Assembly (NCBI GenBank): GCA_013152695.1
Contig: JAADFV010000037.1
Coordinates: 1 to 9,104 of the forward strand
Direction: 5' to 3'
DNA from: Chloroflexota bacterium
GTDB lineage: Bacteria > Chloroflexota > Anaerolineae > J102
Length of the DNA stretch: 9,104 nt
Both the position numbers and the translations under genes were made by a program. Of this stretch, positions 1 through 6,153 are shown piece after piece; the stretch's first letter is position 1; the number at the start of each line of letters is the position of its first letter. The notes beneath the pieces are model-generated. The model worked only from the letters and a program-made list of their open reading frames with translations, had not been told where the DNA came from and searched no databases.

Positions 1-46
1 TTTTGAAACACACCCCTTCCGTCTTCCTTCTTTGCGGGCGTCTTTG

Positions 47-99
47 CTTCCAACTCCCTGCTTCTTACTTCCTGCTCCTTGCTTCCTGTTTCCTGCTCC
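47..99. repeat. Degenerate pyrimidine-rich heptamer array
   Basis: Three 14-nt units (47-60, 61-74, 75-88) and a partial fourth follow a consensus of two 'cttcctg'-like heptamers. On the minus strand this is a purine-rich 'caggaag' array. It lies downstream of the last gene and beyond a hairpin. Such low-complexity heptamer arrays occur between genes in some Chloroflexota and cyanobacterial genomes; I infer a non-coding intergenic repeat. No other content is visible in 1-46. Confidence 0.6.
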
Positions 100-109
100 G
101 ATGAAATTT

Positions 110-139
110 GCCCGCTCAGCGAGCTAAAATCTGACGGGC
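110..139 (-). terminator. Hairpin downstream of the last gene, possible weak terminator
   Basis: On the minus strand GCCCG+TCAG pairs with CTGA+CGGGC, giving nine base pairs with one bulged G and an 11-nt loop, about 40 nt after the stop codon of the UroD-like gene. It is followed only by a short AAATTT, so the U-tract is poor. The position at the end of the gene cluster suggests transcription termination or 3'-end protection, but a strong intrinsic terminator is not shown. Confidence 0.4.
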
Positions 140-177
140 ATACTAAAGACGGTTACTTCTGTGGTCCCTGGCTGTAA

Positions 178-1107
178 CTATTGCCAGGGGAAAGTGTGAG
201 CAAGCCGATAAAGTGAATCCAGTTGGGCGAGAGGGATACCTGGAAACAGGCCGCTGCTAGAGCCAAAAATGGTGGGGGTTCCTCGCAGAGGATCGAGCAT
301 CTCGTGCAATTTAGTCTCGATCGCAGCCTCGTCGCGAGGTTGGGTCAACCATCCCAAGTCCAGATTCCCCCAAAGACAAAACTCATCGGGGCTGCGCTCA
401 CGCGCCAAAGCCAAAGACATCGCCGAAAAAGGATCCAATCCCTGAATTCCATCGATACCCGTATCCAGCAACGTGTCCCAAATCGGCCACAAATTCCCAT
501 CAGAATGGAAAACGACATAGAGTCCCAAATCATGGGCGTTCATCACCGATAAGGTCAGGTACGGGAAGTAGAATTGGTCTAAACGGCTGGGACGAATGAG
601 TGGTCCCCGGCGGATAGCGATATCTTCGCCGAAGATGACACCGTCGGCACCGGCATCGACAACTCTTTGCAACAGAGCGGTGATATCGACTACGGCATCG
701 GCCATAAAGGAGATGACTTCAGCATCGCCCTGGCTGATCCGGATCAGGGCATCTTGCCATGACCAGGTCTTCAAGGCGGCGCTAAAAGGCCCATCCAACA
801 GCGCAAAAACAAAGAAATCGCTGTGGTCGTGCCAGTACGAGATGCGGTAGAGAGCGTCTTCGAGATCGGGATGTGCGGCTGCACCCCATCCGTGAGAAAA
901 GGATACGGTGATGAGATCGTGCTTCCAGCGTTGGAGCAATGCTTTTTCTGCATCCAAGGGAACAGGAGCATCCGGCTTGAGTCCAATCGCTTCGCGCACT
1001 ACATCAGGATCGATGTCCAGTTCACCAAGCAAAAGTCGTGTTGGTGGCATGCCGACAAGGGCGTTTCCAACCTGAATTCGGGGTGTAGTCGTCGTGTGGT
1101 CAATCAT
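178..1107 (-). CDS. Uroporphyrinogen decarboxylase superfamily protein (not HemE)
   Basis: A 309-residue soluble protein with the TIM-barrel pattern of the UroD/MtaA/CmuA superfamily. Visible landmarks are the N-terminal 'ALVGMPPTRLLLGE' (about 16-29), 'GADGVIFGEDIA' (153-164), 'LIRPSRLDQFYFPY' (170-183), 'HSDGN' (201-205), 'GIDGIQGLDP' (217-226) and the C-terminal 'GSSSGLFPGIP' (282-292). The N-terminal RQAGRY motif of true HemE is absent, so heme synthesis is unlikely. In corrinoid methyltransferases of this family the His in the HxC motif and a later Cys bind zinc; here the motif is H-S-D and the C-terminal site has no Cys, so zinc-dependent methyl transfer in the usual form is doubtful. 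It starts 54 nt after the MFS stop codon and is probably co-transcribed with it. No clear Shine-Dalgarno is seen; ATG at 1107 fits the family N-terminus. The family call is firm, the substrate unknown. Confidence 0.85.
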   Translation of the reverse strand: MIDHTTTTPRIQVGNALVGMPPTRLLLGELDIDPDVVREAIGLKPDAPVPLDAEKALLQRWKHDLITVSFSHGWGAAAHPDLEDALYRISYWHDHSDFFVFALLDGPFSAALKTWSWQDALIRISQGDAEVISFMADAVVDITALLQRVVDAGADGVIFGEDIAIRRGPLIRPSRLDQFYFPYLTLSVMNAHDLGLYVVFHSDGNLWPIWDTLLDTGIDGIQGLDPFSAMSLALARERSPDEFCLWGNLDLGWLTQPRDEAAIETKLHEMLDPLRGTPTIFGSSSGLFPGIPLAQLDSLYRLAHTFPWQ

Positions 1108-1161
1108 AAATACAGGATAACGCTTCCCTACATGTTCTCACAAGAATGGCGATATGTCCTC

Positions 1162-2358
1162 TCAAGCAAACTCGGTTCTATCTTCCACCCAGCGCCAGAG
1201 GGCCCAGGCAGCGACAAGAAGGGCCACAAAAGCATAGGCCATGCTGCTAAGAAAACCGTAAGATTCGAAAAGACCGGTGGCGAGAGGGTCCGTAGCACCA
1301 CGCAGAATGGCGCCAAGCATCGCGCCCAGGGCCATCATCGTGGAGCGATTGCCAGGACGTTGATCGGCCAGGAGGGGAATGGAGCTAACAATGGTAAATT
1401 CGATGCACAAGGAAGCAAGGGCGAGTCCAATCACAATGGCGGTGACTGATTGGTTGAACCAGGGCATGGCGAGGAGAACAATCATAAAAATGAGTGTTCC
1501 TCCCATGACGCTGCGCCGCTTCCCAACGCGATCGATGATCTGGCTTGATGTCACGGAGCCGAATAGTTCCATCATGCCGATCACCGCCGCCACGCGACCT
1601 ACCTGTACGGCATTCATGTGAAAATTACGGGCTAAATGCGCCCCCCAAAGCACAAAAAAGGTTTCGGCAGCAATGAAAACGGCCCCGTTGGTCACCAAGG
1701 CACCCAAAGCACTGCGATCGGCAAGAATAATACGGGTAGTCGTAAAAAGAGATGCCTGAGGACCGACAGGACGAGGGGAATCATCGGGGAGCAAAAACCA
1801 TAAAATGAGAATGGCGGTGAAACTACCGATGCTGAGGAGGCGAAAAGGCATATACCAGCCAGCCTCTGTGATCAACCATCCCACTACCGGTAACATGGCG
1901 ATACCCGAAATCGCCCAACTATACTCGACCGTGGCCAGAGCCCAGCCGCGGCGATGAGAGGGCGAATGTTCGCTCACGTAGGCCTGCATGAGGGGATAAG
2001 CGACAGCATCACTTACCCCCAGTAAAAATATGGCAGCCAAGGCGGAGAAAGGACCGTGAGCAACACTGAAGGACAATAACCCCAACCCCTGTACGGCAAA
2101 CCCCACCATCAGCCAGCGCCGAGGACCGTGACGATCGGCGAAACTGCCAAAAATGGGGGCAAAAGCCACGGCACTGGTGCGCACCATCAGCAGTCCGCCC
2201 ATCGTGGTGAGGGTCAAACCGAGGCCGGCAGCATATTCAGGTAAAAAGGGATAGATCATCCGCCCACTGGTATCGCGCACCAGGCGAATGGCGATCACCG
2301 TGAGGATAAAGCGTAGCAGTGCCCGCCCGGAGAGGACGCCGGAGGAAAGTTTACGCAT
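1162..2358 (-). CDS. MFS transporter (12-TM major facilitator superfamily)
   Basis: A 398-residue integral membrane protein dominated by hydrophobic segments, matching the usual MFS_1 length. The signature cytoplasmic loop between helices 2 and 3 is present as G-S-F-A-D-R-H-G-P-R-R (about 71-81), and its weaker copy in the second half is I-I-D-R-V-G-K-R-R (about 274-282), showing the two-fold MFS repeat. A hydrophilic linker (about 190-212, 'PDDSPRPVGPQ') separates the halves. It probably works as a proton-coupled exporter or importer of a small molecule in the cytoplasmic membrane; the substrate cannot be assigned. It lies 60 nt after the HisM-like permease and 54 nt before the UroD-like gene, consistent with one transcript. 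The ATG at 2358 has no clear Shine-Dalgarno; a start slightly further in is possible but would cut into the basic N-terminus before helix 1. Confidence 0.88.
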   Translation of the reverse strand: MRKLSSGVLSGRALLRFILTVIAIRLVRDTSGRMIYPFLPEYAAGLGLTLTTMGGLLMVRTSAVAFAPIFGSFADRHGPRRWLMVGFAVQGLGLLSFSVAHGPFSALAAIFLLGVSDAVAYPLMQAYVSEHSPSHRRGWALATVEYSWAISGIAMLPVVGWLITEAGWYMPFRLLSIGSFTAILILWFLLPDDSPRPVGPQASLFTTTRIILADRSALGALVTNGAVFIAAETFFVLWGAHLARNFHMNAVQVGRVAAVIGMMELFGSVTSSQIIDRVGKRRSVMGGTLIFMIVLLAMPWFNQSVTAIVIGLALASLCIEFTIVSSIPLLADQRPGNRSTMMALGAMLGAILRGATDPLATGLFESYGFLSSMAYAFVALLVAAWALWRWVEDRTEFA

Positions 2359-2418
2359 GTAATTTTAGGGGTCGCCCGCACCTCGCGGCGATGGTAATGA
2401 AGAGGATAGAGGACGGGT

Positions 2419-3777
2419 TCAGTCGTCGGGCAATTGGGCGCGACGTTCGATGGAACGTACGAGGAGGGAGAGGAGCAGAGTCATGACCAAGTACAGCATC
2501 ATTACCGAGTTGTAGCCTTCGAAGGCACGGAAATTGCGCGATATCCACAAACGTCCTTGTTGCAGCACCTCGGGTAAAGCGATGACAGAAATCAGGGAAG
2601 AGTCCTTGAGCATGGCAATGAAATCATTGCCTAAAGGAGGTAAAATCAGGCGAATGGCTTGGGGTAGGATGATGAATCGCATGGCTTGAGAATAACTCAT
2701 GCCAATGGAACGTGCTGCTTCCATCTGCCCGGCGGGAATAGCCTCGATACCGGCGCGGAACACCTCAGCGAGATAGGCTCCATAGCCAAAGGCCAAACCG
2801 ATCACGGCGGCAGGCAGCCCTCGCAAATCGATGGCATTATTCGTAACACCGCGTAGGGCCGGTGTTACCGCAAAACCCATATACAAGATGATCACCAGCA
2901 TGGGCACCCCGCGTACAATTTCCACATAGAGGGTGGAAAAGGTATATGGCATGGCCGGCAAAAGAAAGAAAAATGCCTCCACACCTAAGAGGAGGGCGAT
3001 GGCGGCACCTGGCGTTTGCCATTGTGAACGTAGCGTTAAAATCAGGGCCGTAGCAATGAAGCCGAAGAGGAGACGCCGCCACATGTTGACGCGTAGATCA
3101 GGCGAACCGCTGGAAACGCGCATAATACCAAAAATCAGACCAATAACCACCGCCACCAAGAAAGAGATCAGTGTCACTTTGATTGTGAGAATGACACCGT
3201 TGGCATTCCAGATGCGTTTAAGGATACGTATCGGCTGATCACGAAAGTCGTCGATGATTACAACCTTGGCCGTACCCGCCGGGGCTACGCCAATAAAGGT
3301 GGGGGTTGTCGACAAAACAGTCTGCACCTCCGTTGGCGATGGCAATAGCGCAGCCTTCTCACCAGCTACAGCATCCTTAGGAATTTTGAATTTATAGATG
3401 TCACCACGGCCATTGAAACTGCCGTCTTCATTGTAGAACTCGGCATAGACGGTATAACGTGTGTTGGTGTCGAGAGGTGGTTGCACGGTAAAAGACCAGG
3501 AGCCATCCGGGGCGATATCGGTGCCACTGATGTTTTTAAGTACATCTTTATGCCAGGGAAGATCAAAAATGAATGAGAGTGCGTCTTGATAACGCGCTGA
3601 CGTGAACACCGAATAAGCAACAATCACGCCGACGATCATCACGATGACACCCCACCAGGGAATATGCTCCCAAGAGACTGTAAGCCCCATGCGCCCGCGC
3701 TGACGTGCTTTTTTATCGGGAATGAGGCTGGAGGGAGGAAGAGGGCCGGGAGTGGGCGTGGGAATTTCACTTGACAT
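2419..3777 (-). CDS. Polar amino-acid-type ABC permease with N-terminal extracytoplasmic extension
   Basis: A 452-residue membrane protein whose C-terminal part (about 190-452) is a HisM/GlnP-type permease. It shows the family motif 'YVEIVRGVP' (284-292) and the EAA loop that docks on the ATPase, from 'YLAEVFRAGIEAIPAGQ' (335-351) through 'ARSIGM' and 'LPQAIRLILPPLGND' (371-385). Typical members are 215-250 residues. This one has in addition a Pro-rich cytoplasmic N-terminus (1-35), an extra helix (about 40-58), a soluble segment of about 120 residues (60-185) and an extra hydrophobic pair (about 236-275) before the core motif. The soluble segment contains 'DGSWSFTVQPPLD' and 'RYTVYAEFYNEDGS', which alternate like beta strands of an Ig-like sandwich (inference). 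ATG at 3777 has a good AAGGAG at 3790-3785. It follows DppC after a repeat-bearing gap. No second permease of this type is present, so it may homodimerise. Confidence 0.88.
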   Translation of the reverse strand: MSSEIPTPTPGPLPPSSLIPDKKARQRGRMGLTVSWEHIPWWGVIVMIVGVIVAYSVFTSARYQDALSFIFDLPWHKDVLKNISGTDIAPDGSWSFTVQPPLDTNTRYTVYAEFYNEDGSFNGRGDIYKFKIPKDAVAGEKAALLPSPTEVQTVLSTTPTFIGVAPAGTAKVVIIDDFRDQPIRILKRIWNANGVILTIKVTLISFLVAVVIGLIFGIMRVSSGSPDLRVNMWRRLLFGFIATALILTLRSQWQTPGAAIALLLGVEAFFFLLPAMPYTFSTLYVEIVRGVPMLVIILYMGFAVTPALRGVTNNAIDLRGLPAAVIGLAFGYGAYLAEVFRAGIEAIPAGQMEAARSIGMSYSQAMRFIILPQAIRLILPPLGNDFIAMLKDSSLISVIALPEVLQQGRLWISRNFRAFEGYNSVMMLYLVMTLLLSLLVRSIERRAQLPDD

Positions 3778-3784
3778 GCGTCAT

Positions 3785-3790
3785 CTCCTT
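3785..3790 (-). promoter_or_regulatory. Shine-Dalgarno of the HisM-like permease
   Basis: AAGGAG on the minus strand, 7 nt upstream of the ATG at 3777. It supports that start and independent translation initiation after the repeat-bearing gap. Confidence 0.7.
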
Positions 3791-3847
3791 TTTAGTCCAT
3801 CGTCGATAATAGGTTGTACCCAGCCAAGGCAACGCCCCAAGACATTC

Positions 3848-3911
3848 CATTCTGAACGAAGCGAAGAATCTCTGTTGAGACAAGTCGAGATTCTTCGTTT
3901 CACTCAGAATG
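3848..3911. repeat. Palindromic interspersed-type repeat between permease genes
   Basis: Two 25-nt arms (3848-3872 and 3887-3911) are inverted copies matching at 22 of 25 positions, separated by a 14-nt spacer (tgttgagacaagtc). The arm begins 'cattctga' and ends 'gaagaatctc', the pattern of a widespread short palindromic intergenic element seen in Chloroflexota and other environmental genomes. Read as RNA on either strand it folds into a long hairpin. It sits in the 215-nt gap (3778-3992) between the DppC-type and HisM-type genes. The rest of that gap is AT-rich towards 3993 and holds no convincing gene. It could shield or process the mRNA, or lower downstream expression. Confidence 0.8.
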
Positions 3912-3992
3912 CCAGCTATGAAACCGTGCCTCACTGAGTAGGAGGATATATGATAAAGATAATATGAAAACGAAACTTTTGCGATTTAAAAA

Positions 3993-4889
3993 TCAGAGAC
4001 GCAAGCGAGGATCGAGTGCATCGCGCAAGCCATCACCCAAGAGATTAAAGCCTAAGACGGTGAACATGATGGCGAGACCGGGGAAGAGCATAACCCACCA
4101 CGATCCAGACAAAATGAACTGAATACTATCGACCAGCATCTTCCCCCATTCAGGGAAGGGTGGTTGCTGACCAAGCCCCAAAAAGCCGAGGGCAGCGGCG
4201 TCGAGAATGGCCGTGCCCATGCTCAAAGTAGAAAGGACGATGATGGGTGAAAGACCATTGGGGAGAATGTGGACGAAAAGAATACGCATTTGTTTTGCCC
4301 CCAGACTGCGGGCGGCCAAAACATAATCTTCTTCACGCGAAGTAAGCGCCATCGAACGCGCCAAACGGGCATAGGGAGGAATGTAAACAATACCGATGGC
4401 AATCATCGTGTTGCGTAAACCCGGGCCCAAAGCAGCAACGAGGGCGATGGCAAGAAGCACGTAGGGAAATGACAGCATGATATCCATCGCCCGCATAATG
4501 ACGTTATCGACCACGCCACCGACGAGACCGGCTACGAGCCCCAGTAAAGTACCGACGATCGTCGAGATCATCACCGCCAGGACGGCGACGCGCAGCGATA
4601 CGCGGGCGCCATGCACGACTCGGCGTAAAACATCGCGCCCTAAATCATCTGTGCCAAAGGGATGCTCGAGCGAAGGTGCCTGCAGGCGCTCCTTCAGGTT
4701 TAAATCTGTACGGGCATCGTAAGGATTGACGATCGGCGCAAGTAAGCCAATCAAGAGGAATATGGACACCAGGGCAATGCCCATTTGGGCACTGCGCGAA
4801 CGTAAAGTACGCCGAAAGGCGCGATTGAACTGGCTCTGAGGTGGCCGGAGGGGAACAGAAGTGGGGACAACAGGGGGTTCAGTAATCAT
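3993..4889 (-). CDS. dppC: Dipeptide/oligopeptide-type ABC permease, DppC family
   Basis: A 298-residue inner-membrane permease of the DppC/OppC family, of normal length. The Pro-rich cytoplasmic N-terminus is followed by helix 1 (about 36-55), the family signature H-P-F-G-T-D-D-L-G-R-D (76-86) before helix 2, the EAA loop 'EEDYVLAARSLGAKQMR' (186-202) with 'HILPN' (207-211), and the conserved end 'NLLGDGLRDALDPRLR' (282-297). It should form the heterodimeric pore with the adjacent DppB-type protein and receive substrate from the SBP_bac_5 module of the fused receptor (inference). Its ATG overlaps the TGA of the DppB-type gene in ATGA, and there is no clear Shine-Dalgarno of its own, so translation is likely coupled. 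Whether dipeptides, oligopeptides, nickel or another ligand is carried cannot be read from the permease. Confidence 0.93.
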   Translation of the reverse strand: MITEPPVVPTSVPLRPPQSQFNRAFRRTLRSRSAQMGIALVSIFLLIGLLAPIVNPYDARTDLNLKERLQAPSLEHPFGTDDLGRDVLRRVVHGARVSLRVAVLAVMISTIVGTLLGLVAGLVGGVVDNVIMRAMDIMLSFPYVLLAIALVAALGPGLRNTMIAIGIVYIPPYARLARSMALTSREEDYVLAARSLGAKQMRILFVHILPNGLSPIIVLSTLSMGTAILDAAALGFLGLGQQPPFPEWGKMLVDSIQFILSGSWWVMLFPGLAIMFTVLGFNLLGDGLRDALDPRLRL

Positions 4890-6067
4890 TTATATCGAAT
4901 TCTAGGATTGAGTACAGCGTAGCTGATATCGACCAGCAAATTGACGGCGACAAAAATAACGGCAATAAGCAGGGTTACAGATTGAACGATCGGATAATCC
5001 CTGCCACTGATGGCATCGAAAACCCATTTACCGATGCCCGGCCAGGAGAAAACTGTTTCTGTAAGAATCGCTCCACCCATCAAACTACCCAGCTGTAGGC
5101 CCACGATGGTGACAACGGGCATCATCGCATTTCGCATCACATGACGAATGATCACCGTGCTTTCTTTTAGGCCCTTAGCCCGAGCAGTACGAACATAGTC
5201 CAAACCCAGCACTTCGAGCATAGAGGAACGGGTCATCCGGGCGATGATCGCCAGAGGGATTGTGGCCAGAGCAAAAGAAGGGAGAATAATATGGCTCAGA
5301 GCATCTTTGAACGCGACCCAATTCCCGGTCAAAATGCTATCCAGAATATAGAGATTGGTAATATGCTCCAATTCGATACTCACCCCCAACCTGCCACCTG
5401 TTGGGAACCACCCTAACACAAGTCCAAAAAGCCACATTAACAAAATCGCCAACCAAAAGATCGGCATCGATACGCCGATCAGGGCACCCAGCATTGTCAG
5501 AGTGTCCAAAAGACTATTACGTCGTAAGGCAGATAGTACACCGAGGGGGATACCGATGAGCGTGGCAATGACAATAGCAAACATAGACAATTCTACCGTG
5601 GCAGGAAAACGCTTCTTCAGCTCCTGCGCTACGGGGATATTGCCGTGAATCGAATTTCCCAAGTCCCCCCATATCACCCCTCCTACATGACAAAATAAAC
5701 GCGATCCAATGAGAGAACAAGATAGCCCTTCTGCTGCATCTGTCCAATGAACGCCGGAGGTATGGCATACCGTATCCTCGGGTAATTCGATACATGAATC
5801 ACCACGTCGCGTCGTGTAAGCCATATCATCCGTTATACGGAAGAGGGATGTTTTACCAAATAAAAACCGCACATATTGCACATAAAGAGGATCATCCAGC
5901 CCCATTTGCTCACGCAAGCGCGCCACATTTTCTTCTGAAGCACGCTCGCCTAACATCGCCACCGCAGGATCACCGGGTATGAGATGCACGAAGGAAAATA
6001 CGAGAAGAGAAACCCCAAACAAAACAGGAATTGTCGAAACAAGCCGCCGAAGGATGTATGTGACCAT
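4886..6067 (-). CDS. dppB: Dipeptide/oligopeptide-type ABC permease, DppB family, with Cys-rich duplicated insert
   Basis: A DppB/OppB-type permease of 393 residues from this start (family usually about 305-340). The N-terminus 'MVTYILRRL' and 'FVHLIPGDPA' (about 26-35), the GDLGxS motif (134-139) and the EAA loop 'LDYVRTARAKGL' (about 289-300) with 'RNAMMPVVTIVGLQLG' are all present. The extra length is in the first extracytoplasmic loop (about 70-132), which holds two copies, 25 residues apart, of C-x8-C-H-x2-G-V-x-W (C92/C101/W108 and C117/C126/W133). I chose ATG 6067 because it aligns with the usual DppB start. An in-frame GTG at 6094 would add nine residues and has GGAG 5 nt upstream, but the GTG and that GGAG lie in one arm of a perfect 15-bp hairpin. 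The ATG itself has only a weak GAAAAG upstream. The gene overlaps dppC by 4 nt. Confidence 0.92.
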   Translation of the reverse strand: MVTYILRRLVSTIPVLFGVSLLVFSFVHLIPGDPAVAMLGERASEENVARLREQMGLDDPLYVQYVRFLFGKTSLFRITDDMAYTTRRGDSCIELPEDTVCHTSGVHWTDAAEGLSCSLIGSRLFCHVGGVIWGDLGNSIHGNIPVAQELKKRFPATVELSMFAIVIATLIGIPLGVLSALRRNSLLDTLTMLGALIGVSMPIFWLAILLMWLFGLVLGWFPTGGRLGVSIELEHITNLYILDSILTGNWVAFKDALSHIILPSFALATIPLAIIARMTRSSMLEVLGLDYVRTARAKGLKESTVIIRHVMRNAMMPVVTIVGLQLGSLMGGAILTETVFSWPGIGKWVFDAISGRDYPIVQSVTLLIAVIFVAVNLLVDISYAVLNPRIRYK

Positions 6068-6092
6068 TGATAACTTTTCGGGGATATAGGGC

Positions 6093-6128
6093 ACGATGAC
6101 TCCGGTTGCAAATAACCGGAGTCATCGT
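6093..6128 (-). promoter_or_regulatory. Perfect 15-bp hairpin between receptor and permease genes
   Basis: Arms 6093-6107 and 6114-6128 are exact inverted repeats with a 6-nt loop (ATTTGC on the minus strand). The hairpin begins 25 nt after the receptor stop codon. It is followed on the minus strand by GCCCTATATCC, not a U-tract, so it is not a standard intrinsic terminator. Stable hairpins after a binding-protein gene are known to protect that mRNA and give more receptor than permease; the same is inferred here. It also buries the alternative GTG start of the DppB-type gene and its GGAG. Confidence 0.75.
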
Positions 6129-6153
6129 TGCGGTTAGAAAATCAAGTTCGCAA

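Noticed and set aside
823..1449. 208-residue plus-strand open frame
   Set aside because: It runs antisense across the UroD-like gene, the intergenic gap and the MFS 3' end, so it ignores real gene borders. There is no family signature.
3722..3937. 71-residue plus-strand frame reading HSERSEESLL..ILRFTQN
   Set aside because: This is the common false translation of the palindromic intergenic repeat plus antisense permease sequence, not a protein.
3912..3992. AT-rich stretch as an internal promoter for the HisM-like permease
   Set aside because: TATTAT-like -10 boxes are present on the minus strand, but no matching -35 at 16-18 nt was found.
3964..4122. Basic 52-residue plus-strand frame beginning MKTKLLRFKNQ
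   Set aside because: Mostly antisense to the 3' end of dppC and without a good Shine-Dalgarno; the Lys/Arg content comes from the complement of permease codons.
6093..6128. Intrinsic terminator after the receptor gene
   Set aside because: The stem is perfect but no U-run follows on either strand, so it is listed as a regulatory or stabilising hairpin instead.
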